Source: Pedobacter chinensis (GTDB taxonomy: Bacteria; Bacteroidota; Bacteroidia; Sphingobacteriales; Sphingobacteriaceae). Taken from it: a stretch of DNA of 64,000 nt. The stretch's first letter is position 1. Every line of letters begins with the position of its first letter. Shown here piece by piece: positions 17,091 through 25,381 of the stretch. The translations under genes were made by a program, and so were the position numbers. Under the pieces are notes generated by a model, which did no database searches, was not told where the DNA came from, and saw nothing but the letters and a program-made list of their open reading frames with translations. The DNA lies in NCBI RefSeq assembly GCF_003339865.1, contig NZ_QPKV01000013.1, forward strand, positions 1-64,000, read 5' to 3'.

Positions 17091-18318
17091 CTCTCCCCAT
17101 CAATGTTTGTGGTTTGGTTGCTAAAGTGCTGCCCCTCTCCTTGAAGAGAGGGGTTTGTCGGGCTTTGAGTGAAACCTTGCACTGCCCTAGTCTCTTTTTA
17201 GTTTATGGTTAATGGTTAAATGTAAAGGTTCTTGTTTCCCTCTCCTTGAAGAGAGGGGTTTGTCGGGCTTTGAATGAAACCCTGCGCTGCCCTAGTCTCT
17301 TTTAGTTTATGGTTAATGGTTAAATGTAGAGGCTCTTGTTTCCCTCTCTTTGAGGAGAGGGATGCACAAAAGTTGCTCAAACTCTTTCTTTGATAGGGAG
17401 AGGTTTTTAGGGCTGGGCATCAAACCTCTCCCCATCAATGTTTGTGGTTTGGTTACTGTGGTGCTGCCCCTCTCCTTGAAGAGAGGGGTTTGTCGGGCTT
17501 TGAATGAAACCCTGCGCTGCCCTAGTCTCTTTTAGTTTATGGTTAATGGTTAAATGTAGAGGCTCTTGTTTCCCTCTCTTTGAGGAGAGGGATGCACAAA
17601 AGTCGCTGAAACTCTTCCTTTCATAGGGAGAGGTTTTTAGAGCTGGGCATCAAACCTCTCCCCCATCAACATATGTGGTTTGGTTACTGTGGTGCTGCCC
17701 CTCTCCTTGAAGAGAGGGGTTTGTAAGGCTTTGAGTGAAACCCTGCGCTGCCCTAGTCTCTTTTAGTTTATGGTTAAATGTAAAGGTTCTTGTTTCCCTC
17801 TCTTTGAGGAGAGGGATGCACAAAAGTTGCTTAAACTCTTTCTTTGATAGGGAGAGGTTTTTAGAGCTGGGCATCAAACCTCTCCCCATCAACATATGTG
17901 GTTTGGTTACTGTGGTGCTGCCCCTCTCCTTGAAGAGAGGGGTTTGTAAGGCTTTGAGTGAAACCTTGCGCTGCCCTAGTCTCTTTTAGTTTATGGTTAA
18001 TGGTTAAATGTAGAGGCTCTTGTTTCCCTCTCTTTGAGGGGGAGGGATGCACAAAAGTCGCTGAAACTCTTCCTTTCATAGGGAGAGGTTTTTAGGGCTG
18101 GGCATCAAACCTCTCCCCATCAATGTATGTGGTTTGGTTGCTAAAGTGCTGCCCCTCTCCTTGAAGAGAGGGGTTTGTCGGGCTTTGAGTGAAACCCTGC
18201 GCTGCCCTAGTCTCTTTTTAGTTTATGGTTAATGGTTAAATGTAAAGGTTCTTGTTCCCTCTCTTTGAGGGGGAGGGATGAAGTTGCTTAAACTCTTCCT
18301 TTGATAGGGAGAGGTTTT
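17091..18318. repeat. C/T-rich tandem array, ~228-bp unit
   Basis: Units begin at about 17426, 17656, 17880 and 18111 (spacings 230, 224, 231), each starting CTCTCCCCATCAA. An extra partial unit from 17091 is lengthened by an internal ~105-bp duplication. Each unit carries three hairpin-forming pieces: CCCCTCTCCTTGAAGAGAGG, CCCTCTCTTTGAGGAGAGGG, and GGGAGAGGTTT paired with AAACCTCTCCC. Short open frames inside are the repeat read in frame and differ only where units differ, so they are not genes. It fills the whole space between pruA and tetR. Confidence 0.9.
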
Positions 18319-18368
18319 CTCTAAAACTCTCCCTCAGATAAAAAAAATATTCTCAAAAATTAGGAATA

Positions 18369-18381
18369 TTAACAGTGTTAA
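18369..18381. promoter_or_regulatory. TetR operator copy 1 (TTAACAGTGTTAA)
   Basis: A 13-bp perfect palindrome around a central base. It sits one base upstream of the tetR -7 box, so bound repressor would block that promoter. The same palindrome recurs at 19052-19068 before tolC. Confidence 0.7.
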
Positions 18382-18382
18382 C

Positions 18383-18390
18383 TATATTTG
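18383..18390 (+). promoter_or_regulatory. Bacteroidota -7 promoter box for tetR operon (TATATTTG)
   Basis: An exact TAnnTTTG match ending 18 bp before the preferred tetR ATG at 18409. Transcription would start near 18396, after the alternative TTG start at 18388, which therefore is unlikely to be used. Confidence 0.6.
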
Positions 18391-18408
18391 CAGTGTAAAT
18401 ATTTTGCT

Positions 18409-19047
18409 ATGGGAATAAAAGAGCGTAAGGAAAAGCACAAGGAAGATTTAAGACAACGGATTTTAGATGCCGCTAAAGAGCTTTTTCTGAAAGATGGTTA
18501 CGATGCTACCTCAATCAGAAAGATTGCCGAGAAAATAGAATTCAGTCCAACGACAATTTACCTGTATTATAAGGATAAAGCAGATATTATGTACGCTTTG
18601 CATCAGGAGGGTTTCAAATTATTGAGTGGACAGTTTCTGGTTTTGCAGCATGTACATGAGCCATTTGAGCGATTAAAGGCGATGGGTAGGGTTTACATGA
18701 ACTTTGCATTAAATAACCCTGATTTCTATGAGCTAATGTTTATTATGAAAGAACCTATCGAATTTGTAAAAGCCCATTGCCAGGGAGAGGAATGGGAAGA
18801 GGGGGAGCAGGCGTTTTCATCGTTAACTATGACGGTTGAGCATTGCAAGGCAGCAGGCTATTTTACAAAGTTTGATACAACAACGTTTGCGTTAAACATC
18901 TGGTCGCTGATGCATGGTTTGTGCGGTTTGAAATTACAAGGGCATTTAGATCATATGGCATCTACAAAAGTTGAATTGTTTGAAGGGGGCGATTTAATGG
19001 AGGTAACTTTTGCCGGCTTTGTGAAAATGCTGGAGGGTTTAAAATAA
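18409..19047 (+). CDS. TetR/AcrR family transcriptional regulator
   Basis: A 212-residue repressor. The N-terminal helix-turn-helix is at ~10-55 (LRQRILDAAKELFLKDGYDATS, IRKIAEKIEFSPTTIYLYYKDK); the C-terminal part is a WHG-type ligand-binding domain (MNFALNNPDFYELMF). The ATG at 18409 is preferred over an upstream TTG at 18388 because the -7 box overlaps the latter. It is first in a run with tolC, an RND adaptor and an RND permease. Palindromes TTAACA-N-TGTTAA lie before its own gene and before tolC, so I infer that it represses itself and the pump and is released by a pump substrate. Confidence 0.92.
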   Translation: MGIKERKEKHKEDLRQRILDAAKELFLKDGYDATSIRKIAEKIEFSPTTIYLYYKDKADIMYALHQEGFKLLSGQFLVLQHVHEPFERLKAMGRVYMNFALNNPDFYELMFIMKEPIEFVKAHCQGEEWEEGEQAFSSLTMTVEHCKAAGYFTKFDTTTFALNIWSLMHGLCGLKLQGHLDHMASTKVELFEGGDLMEVTFAGFVKMLEGLK

Positions 19048-19051
19048 AATA

Positions 19052-19068
19052 AATTAACACTGTTAATT
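19052..19068. promoter_or_regulatory. TetR operator copy 2 (AATTAACACTGTTAATT)
   Basis: A 17-bp perfect palindrome whose core is the reverse complement of the operator at 18369-18381. It starts 4 bp after the tetR stop and ends directly at the tolC ATG. Bound protein could block elongation or a tolC-proximal promoter; no -7 box is seen here. Confidence 0.65.
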
Positions 19069-20439
19069 ATGAAGGTTTTAAAATTAAAATTTCCGGTAGC
19101 GTTTCTTTCAATAGTTGTTTTTTCTGTTGCCAATGGGCATGCCCAGCAAGCGCTGGATAGTTATCTCGCAGAAGGGTTTAAGAACAATATTGTTTTACAA
19201 CAAAAAAATATCTCACTTGAAAAAGCCCAATATGCGCTAAAATCCGCAAAAAGTTTGTTTTTGCCAACGGTTGCTTTTTCAACAACCTGGTCTACCGCAG
19301 ATGGAGGACGGAACATTCCATTGCCACTTGGCGATTTGTTAAATCCCGTTTATTCTACGCTCAACCAGCTCACAGCAACTAATAATTTCCCTTTAATGGA
19401 GAATCAAAGCATTAATTTCCTGCCGAAAAATTATTATGATGCAAGGGTAAGAACCACTATTCCAATCGTTAACACAGATATAGGGTACAACAAGAAAATT
19501 TCTGAACAGCAGGTTGCTTTGCAGGAATTTGAAGTACAGATTTATAAACGCGATTTGATCAGGAATATTAAAACGGCTTATTATAATTATCTCAATGCCT
19601 TGCAAGCAGTTGATATTTATAAGTCGGGCTTGCAATTGGCGAATGAGGGCTTGAGGGTCAACGAGAAATTGCTTGAAGGTGGTAAAGGTTTGCCAGCTTA
19701 TGTTTTACGTTCGAAAAGTGAAGTTGAAAACGCAAATGCCCAATTGGTTGCCGCTGAACAACAGGTGGTTAACGCCAGAATGTATTTCAATTTTCTGCTC
19801 AACCGCGATTCGAATGAGAAAATTGAAACGAATTTTGATGACAAAGTAAGTTTGACAGAAGTAGAACATTTACTTACCAATTTAATGGTTGCCGATGGAA
19901 GAGAGGAGTTAAAGGCTCTAGATCAGGTTATCAATATTAATAAAACTGCTCTTAAAATGAACAAACAGTTCGCTGTTCCAAAATTAGGTGCTTTTGTTGA
20001 TTTAGGTTCACAATCAGAAGGATTTCATTTTAATGATAACACCCGGTATTATATGCTTGGCTTACAACTGGATATCCCGATTTTTACTGGAAACAGAAAT
20101 AACTACAAGATAAAACAGAGCAATTTAGATATTAAGAATGCGGAATTAAATGCCAGTTTAGTTTCTCAACAATTAAATCTGGCTGCCAGGACTGCTCAAA
20201 ATAATCTGCGTTCAGCTTATCAAACCTACCAATCTTCGCTTAAACAATTTGAGGCCGCATCTAGCTATCAGCGTTTAATTGAAAAAGGCTTTAAGGCAGG
20301 CACTAACTCATTTATAGAAACAGTTGATGCCAGAAATCAATATACTTCCGCACAACTTTTAGTCAATATTAACAGGTACAAGGTTTTATCGGCAATGGCT
20401 GATGTGGAACGCGAAACTGCCCAATACTCAATAAATTAA
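19069..20439 (+). CDS. TolC family outer membrane efflux protein
   Basis: A 456-residue outer-membrane channel subunit. A signal peptide (LKFPVAFLSIVVFSVANGHAQ, ending near residue 25) is followed by two OEP repeats, each with a long coiled coil; helical blocks such as RDLIRNIKTAYYNYLNALQAVDIY and AARTAQNNLRSAYQTYQSS mark the two halves. There is no lipobox Cys. It is the exit duct for the RND pump encoded next and is 4 bp upstream of the adaptor. It directly follows the second TetR operator. Confidence 0.92.
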   Translation: MKVLKLKFPVAFLSIVVFSVANGHAQQALDSYLAEGFKNNIVLQQKNISLEKAQYALKSAKSLFLPTVAFSTTWSTADGGRNIPLPLGDLLNPVYSTLNQLTATNNFPLMENQSINFLPKNYYDARVRTTIPIVNTDIGYNKKISEQQVALQEFEVQIYKRDLIRNIKTAYYNYLNALQAVDIYKSGLQLANEGLRVNEKLLEGGKGLPAYVLRSKSEVENANAQLVAAEQQVVNARMYFNFLLNRDSNEKIETNFDDKVSLTEVEHLLTNLMVADGREELKALDQVININKTALKMNKQFAVPKLGAFVDLGSQSEGFHFNDNTRYYMLGLQLDIPIFTGNRNNYKIKQSNLDIKNAELNASLVSQQLNLAARTAQNNLRSAYQTYQSSLKQFEAASSYQRLIEKGFKAGTNSFIETVDARNQYTSAQLLVNINRYKVLSAMADVERETAQYSIN

Positions 20440-20443
20440 TTTT

Positions 20444-21496
20444 ATGAAAACGATATTCATTTACTCAACCTTAATTGCTGCGGTACTTAGCATGAGTGCC
20501 TGTGGAAATCATAAAACAAAAGAAGCTGCAATAGGCGGTCAGGATACGATTCCTGTAAAAGTAATGGCTTTGAAAGTAGAAGATGCAAGTCATGCAATTG
20601 CTGCTTCAGGGCAATTTACCACTAACGATGAAACTTTGCTTTCATTTAAAAACGGTGGTATTATTAATAAGATTTTAGTAAAAGAAGGAGATGCCGTTCG
20701 CAGCGGGCAATTATTGGCCACTATTAATCAAACTGAGATTTCTGCTCAGGTTCAACAGGTAAATCTATCCTACCAAAAGGCTGAGCGTGATTATGCCCGT
20801 GCTAGTAAGCTTTACAGAGATAGTGTGGCCACTTTAGAGCAGATGCAAAATGCAAAAACAGCCTTACAAGTTGCCAGGCAACAATTGGACGCGGTAAAAT
20901 TCAATCAAAATTATTCAGAAATCAGAGCAACAAGTAATGGCTTTGTTTTGAAAAAACTGGCAAATGATGGGCAAGTTGTTGGTCCGGGAACACCGGTTTT
21001 ACAAATTAACGGCGCAAACCAGAGCAAATGGATTCTAAAAGTGGGTTTAAGTGATGAACAATGGTCGGTTTTGAAAATAGGAGATCAGGCAACGATCACA
21101 ACCGATGCTTTACCGAATCAATCATTTCAAGCTAAAGTTACCAGAAAGGCAGAAGGTATTGATCCGCAAAGCGGGACTTTCGGAGTTGAATTAACATTAA
21201 CAGAAAATAACGTTAAGGGTTTAGCGGCAGGTTTATTTGGCAAGGCGAACATCATTCCAACCAAAAGTGTCAGCAGTTTTATGATTCCTTACGATGCTTT
21301 ATTAGATGGTGGCGAAAACGAGGGTTATGTTTTCGTTACCAACGATCATAAAACAGCTCAGAAAGTTAAGGTTCAGTTAGGTGCGATTCAAAATGATAAA
21401 ATCAGCATCAGTGGCGGATTGGAAAATGCAACATCGCTAATAATATCTGGAAGTGCTTATTTAACGGATGGCTCTAAGATTAAGGTAATAAGGTAG
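20444..21496 (+). CDS. RND efflux periplasmic adaptor (lipoprotein)
   Basis: A 350-residue membrane-fusion protein. The N-terminus has a lipobox (LIAAVLSMSACGNH; Cys at residue 20). The order is the usual one: beta-barrel strand, lipoyl half (LSFKNGGIINKILVKEGDAV, RSGQLLATIN), short alpha-hairpin (VNLSYQKAERDYARASKLY, RDSVATLEQMQNAKTAL), second lipoyl half (IRATSNGFVLKKLANDGQVV), then the beta-barrel and membrane-proximal domains. It bridges the RND permease and TolC. It lies 4 bp after tolC; the permease follows after an unusual 245-bp gap. Confidence 0.92.
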   Translation: MKTIFIYSTLIAAVLSMSACGNHKTKEAAIGGQDTIPVKVMALKVEDASHAIAASGQFTTNDETLLSFKNGGIINKILVKEGDAVRSGQLLATINQTEISAQVQQVNLSYQKAERDYARASKLYRDSVATLEQMQNAKTALQVARQQLDAVKFNQNYSEIRATSNGFVLKKLANDGQVVGPGTPVLQINGANQSKWILKVGLSDEQWSVLKIGDQATITTDALPNQSFQAKVTRKAEGIDPQSGTFGVELTLTENNVKGLAAGLFGKANIIPTKSVSSFMIPYDALLDGGENEGYVFVTNDHKTAQKVKVQLGAIQNDKISISGGLENATSLIISGSAYLTDGSKIKVIR

Positions 21497-21593
21497 AGGG
21501 TTTAGGTTTGGATGCAGATAGACCAAAGACTAAAGCGAAAACTCAAAATCTTAGCAAGGAGAAGGTGGGGGGTAAAGGCAGGTTTATGCAGCC

Positions 21594-21685
21594 GTCACCC
21601 TGAATTTATTTCAGAGTCTTCTTTAATAGATGCTGAAATAAATTACTTCGTTGCTTTCCGATTCGCTACAGGTCAGCATGATGAA
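21594..21685. repeat. Palindromic intergenic element inside the RND operon
   Basis: A hairpin with a perfect 12-bp stem, AATTTATTTCAG at 21603-21614 and its complement at 21633-21644, framed by GTCACCCTGA on the left and GGTCAGCATGATG on the right. It resembles dispersed palindromes typical of this group and sits in the 245-bp gap between adaptor and permease. It might attenuate permease expression or process the mRNA. Confidence 0.6.
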
Positions 21686-21741
21686 TGGTCTAGCCTTTCC
21701 TATGTGTGACATCTGGGTTAAAAATATAAAAACATTAAAAG

Positions 21742-24700
21742 ATGAAAATATCAGAATATGCTGTAAAAAATTACCAGTTTACCTTAATCATGGTGCTCAT
21801 GGTTTTGGCGCTGGGCATTACCACTATCTTTAACATGCCACGATCAGAAGATCCGGATATGAATGCACCGAATTATCCTGTTGTGGTGGTTTATCCTGGA
21901 GCGAGCCCGAAGGATATGGAAGAATTGGTGGTTAAACCACTGGAGAAAAAAATCTATGGGTTGGACGATATTAAATCCATCAAAACCACCATTCGAGATG
22001 GTTTAGCTGTAATTTTTGTCGAATACAAATATGCCGTAAACGTAGATGATAAATACCAGGAACTGGTGCGTGAAGTGAACAGTGAAAGGGCAAATCTTCC
22101 CCAGGAAATTTACAGCATGGAAGTGCAAAAAGTTTCGCCATCAGATGTGAATGTATTGCAAATCGCGCTGATTTCTGAAAATGCATCCAGAGATAAACTT
22201 AAAAGCAAAGCTGAAGATTTGCAGGATGAATTGGAGAAAATCCCTTACCTCAAAAATGTTGAGATTATGGGTTTGCCCGATCAGCTTGTCCGCGTGGATT
22301 TGAATTTGGAGAAATTGGCACAACTGCATTTGCCGGTTACCTTTATCGTTAATGCCATACAAAGCGAAGTGGCTAATATTCCTGGTGGAAGTGTAAATGC
22401 AGGCACTAAATCTTTCAATATTAAAACCAGCGGAAATTATCAGGATATTGATGAGATAAAAAACACGATCGTTTTCAGTGGGAATGGTAAAAACACCGCA
22501 CTGAAAGATGTGGCCAATGTATATTTCGATTATTCACAAGAGAAAGATATTACCCGTTTAAATGGTTTTCGCTGCGTGTTTGTTGTGGCCGCTCAAAAAT
22601 CGGGAGGCAATATTACCAATGCTCAAAAAGCATATTTACCCGTTATTGAAAATTTTAAGAAAACTTTGCCGGCAAATATCGATCAGCAGCTAATGTTTGA
22701 TCAGGCCGACAACGTAAATAATCGTTTGGGCGGCTTGGGCGCAGATTTCCTTATTGCCATCCTTTTGGTTCTGGTAACGCTTTTACCTTTAGGAACCAGA
22801 GCTTCACTTGTAGTAATGGTCTCCATTCCGCTTTCATTGGCCATTGGTGTGATTTTATTGAGTGTACTGGGCTTCAGTTTAAATCAGTTAAGCATTGTTG
22901 GCCTGGTTGTTTCTTTAGGGTTATTAGTTGATGACAGCATTGTTGTTGTTGAAAATATAGAACGATGGATGCGGGAGGGGCACAGCCGATTAGATGCAAC
23001 GCTTAAAGCAACCAGCCAAATCGGGATGGCCGTTATGGGCTGTACTGCAACTTTGGTTATTGCATTTATGCCTTTGATGTTTCTGCCGGAAGCTTCAGGA
23101 GAGTTTATCAGAAGTTTACCAGTTGCGGTAATTTGTTCAGTTATTGCATCAATGTTGGTAGCCCTAACTGTTGTTCCTTTTTTATCGAGTAAGTTATTAA
23201 AGCCTCATGCAGATGTTAACGGGAATGTTTTTCTGCGCACTTTGCAAAAAATCATCCACGGGTCTTATTCAAAATTATTGGATAAAGCATTGGCCAAACC
23301 CATTTTAACCATCGTGATTGCTCTTGGTATTTTTGCAGGTTCAATTCTTTTGATCCCCGTAATTGGATTCAGTTTGTTTCCCGCATCAGAAAAACCTCAG
23401 TTTTTAATTAATATTTCTACGCCTTTACAATCGAATTTGAAGTACACCGATTCAATTACCAGACAGATTGAAAAGGAATTAAAGGCAATTCCTGAGGTAA
23501 AATATTTTGCATCTAACGTGGGTAAAGGCAATCCGAGAATTTACTATAACGTTTTACCACAAAATGAGCGTACCGATTTCGCTGAACTTTTTGTGCTGTT
23601 ACAACCCGATATACGTTCTGATCGTAAAATCGAGATCATTGAAATGCTGCGTAAAAAATGGACACCCTATCCTGGAGCTAAAGTAGAAGTTAAGGATTTT
23701 GAACAAGGGCAGCCAATTATTTCACCTGTTGAAGTACGATTGCTTGGCGATAACCTTGATACTTTAAGAAGCCTTGCAGCAAAAGTAGAAGGAATGTTGC
23801 TGAAAACTCAGGGAACAATTTATGTGAACAATCCACTGAAAAACTTAAAATCTGATATTAAGGTTGATATTAATAAGGAGAAGGCACAGGCATTGGGCAT
23901 TGCTACAATAAATATCGATAGAACAGTGCGGATGGCTGTTGCGGGTTTAGAAGTCGGAAAATTCCTGAATCCCAAATCAACTGGTGATGACTACAGCATT
24001 TTGTTGACTACCAGTCGTCCGTCTTATCCTGACTTATCAGTTTTTAACAACCTTTACATCAACAATAATCAGGGCACTTCAATTCCTTTGCTGCAAGTGG
24101 CCTCCTTAAAGTTAGAAACCTCGCCTTTGAGTATTAATCATCACAATAAAACAAGGACTATTTCGGTTAATTCATTTGTGCAAAAAGGTTTTTTGAACGA
24201 TAAAGTGATTCAGGATGTGGAGGCTCAAATGCAAAACATTAAACTTCCTGGTGGTTATACCTTTGAAATGGGTGGAGAGGTTGAAAGCAGAAATCAAAGC
24301 TTCGGTGGTTTCGGTAGCATTCTTTTAGTTACGCTATTTATGTTTATTGCTGTTTTGGTATTGGAGTTCAAAACCTTTAAAAGCACATTGATTGTACTTT
24401 CGGTTATTCCGTTGGGTATTGTCGGTGCTGTTTTAGCTTTAATGGTTACAGGGAATTCACTCTCATTTGTAGCAACAATTGGCATCGTGGCCTTAGCGGG
24501 CATTGAAGTAAAAAATACCATTTTACTGGTTGATTTTACCAATCAATTACGTTCGGAAGGAATGCCACTAAACCAAGCGATTGAAGAGGCTGGCGAAATC
24601 AGGTTCTTGCCGATTATACTCACCACATTTACTGCTATTGGTGGTTTGCTGCCTATCGCATTATCCAGTAATCCACTTATTTCACCTCTCGCCATAGTAA

Positions 24701-24801
24701 TGATTGGTGGATTAATCAGCTCTACTTTGTTATCCAGAATTGTGACACCAGTGGTTTATAAATTGATGCCGCCAAAAGTTGATGTAGATAGAAAAGATTA
24801 G
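21742..24801 (+). CDS. RND efflux permease (HAE1/AcrB type)
   Basis: A 1019-residue inner-membrane pump with two homologous halves: about 12 spans and two large periplasmic loops. TM1 (NYQFTLIMVLMVLALGITTIF) leads into NMPRSEDPDMNAPNYPVVVV, the standard RND start. The proton-relay Asp pair is D397-D398 in LGLLVDDSIVVVENIERW of TM4. The second half begins near residue 515 (LAKPILTIVIALGIFAGS) and ends with the TM10-12 block (LAGIEVKNTILLVDFTNQL). It is driven by the proton motive force and exports hydrophobic or other drugs; substrate unknown. Part of the tetR-tolC-adaptor-permease unit. Confidence 0.94.
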   Translation: MKISEYAVKNYQFTLIMVLMVLALGITTIFNMPRSEDPDMNAPNYPVVVVYPGASPKDMEELVVKPLEKKIYGLDDIKSIKTTIRDGLAVIFVEYKYAVNVDDKYQELVREVNSERANLPQEIYSMEVQKVSPSDVNVLQIALISENASRDKLKSKAEDLQDELEKIPYLKNVEIMGLPDQLVRVDLNLEKLAQLHLPVTFIVNAIQSEVANIPGGSVNAGTKSFNIKTSGNYQDIDEIKNTIVFSGNGKNTALKDVANVYFDYSQEKDITRLNGFRCVFVVAAQKSGGNITNAQKAYLPVIENFKKTLPANIDQQLMFDQADNVNNRLGGLGADFLIAILLVLVTLLPLGTRASLVVMVSIPLSLAIGVILLSVLGFSLNQLSIVGLVVSLGLLVDDSIVVVENIERWMREGHSRLDATLKATSQIGMAVMGCTATLVIAFMPLMFLPEASGEFIRSLPVAVICSVIASMLVALTVVPFLSSKLLKPHADVNGNVFLRTLQKIIHGSYSKLLDKALAKPILTIVIALGIFAGSILLIPVIGFSLFPASEKPQFLINISTPLQSNLKYTDSITRQIEKELKAIPEVKYFASNVGKGNPRIYYNVLPQNERTDFAELFVLLQPDIRSDRKIEIIEMLRKKWTPYPGAKVEVKDFEQGQPIISPVEVRLLGDNLDTLRSLAAKVEGMLLKTQGTIYVNNPLKNLKSDIKVDINKEKAQALGIATINIDRTVRMAVAGLEVGKFLNPKSTGDDYSILLTTSRPSYPDLSVFNNLYINNNQGTSIPLLQVASLKLETSPLSINHHNKTRTISVNSFVQKGFLNDKVIQDVEAQMQNIKLPGGYTFEMGGEVESRNQSFGGFGSILLVTLFMFIAVLVLEFKTFKSTLIVLSVIPLGIVGAVLALMVTGNSLSFVATIGIVALAGIEVKNTILLVDFTNQLRSEGMPLNQAIEEAGEIRFLPIILTTFTAIGGLLPIALSSNPLISPLAIVMIGGLISSTLLSRIVTPVVYKLMPPKVDVDRKD

Positions 24802-24810
24802 GCTCTTTAT

Positions 24811-24862
24811 CATGCTGAGGCACGAAGCGTCTGTTCCATCCGTTGCAGATGTTTCGTGTCTA
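24811..24862. repeat. Palindromic dispersed element
   Basis: CATGCTGAGGCACGAAGCGTCTG and a partly complementary right arm (CAGATGTTTCGTGTC) form an imperfect hairpin directly after the permease stop. The GAGGCACGAAG core is shared with the ends of the ~160-bp repeats at 3.5 and 48.5 kb. Confidence 0.6.
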
Positions 24863-25316
24863 CCATTGATGTATTTTATAATTCACCGTTAATCATAATT
24901 TTCGCTCAAATTTTAAAGAAAGAATGTCCCACAGCTTTAAGAAAATTACGCAGATTTTATTTTTTATCTGCGTACTCAGCGGTATCTGCGGGAAAATACC
25001 TGAAAAAGATCGACGTCATTTATATTGATTTTTATGACCACGAAGCACCTGCGAAGCAAAATAAATTATCCCTCAGCAAGGACAGTATATTCAGGTTTAC
25101 GCTACTAAAAAATATTTCCGCATGACTATTCAGGTTTAGAAAGGTGTTCTGCCAGAATACTAATGAACCAATGACTAGTGAACCAATTTATCTGTCACGT
25201 CTTTCTTCCATATTAAAAGTAACGTGAGTTTTGGAGCTTAATCCGTCATTGCAAAAGGAATTATTCATTTTCCCATAAATTTCTGACAAACATTTTTTCC
25301 TTCTTATGGTTGCTTT
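24863..25316. other. Non-coding stretch upstream of lpxK
   Basis: About 450 bp without a supportable gene. An 89-residue open frame (24856-25125) runs through repeat-like text and has no domain or start context. A partial inverted motif around 24948-24990 (ACGCAGATTTT / ATCTGCGT) resembles another dispersed repeat. The stretch ends in a strong + strand terminator, so it may be the 3' end of the RND transcript or hold a small RNA. Confidence 0.5.
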
Positions 25317-25350
25317 ATTAGGCATCGTTTTGGCGATGCCTAATTTTTTT
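25317..25350 (+). terminator. Strong intrinsic terminator upstream of lpxK
   Basis: A perfect 11-bp stem ATTAGGCATCG / CGATGCCTAAT, a 6-base loop and a run of T. It separates the RND region from lpxK and lies 516 bp after the permease stop. Confidence 0.9.
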
Positions 25351-25360
25351 AAATAATCAG

Positions 25361-25368
25361 TATTTTTG
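25361..25368 (+). promoter_or_regulatory. Bacteroidota -7 promoter box for lpxK (TATTTTTG)
   Basis: An exact TAnnTTTG match 13 bp before the lpxK ATG and just behind the terminator, giving a leader of only a few bases. Confidence 0.6.
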
Positions 25369-25381
25369 AAAACACGACGAT

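Noticed and set aside
17350..18079. Several 60-84-residue open frames with PLSLKRGV-type sequence on both strands
   Set aside because: They are the tandem repeat read in frame; they copy each other unit by unit and have no start context or domain.
17091..18318. CRISPR array
   Set aside because: Unit length of ~228 bp with no unique spacers between short repeats and no cas gene in the window.
24856..25125. 89-residue open frame on the + strand downstream of the RND permease
   Set aside because: It runs through repeat-like intergenic text, has no recognisable domain, signal or upstream promoter.
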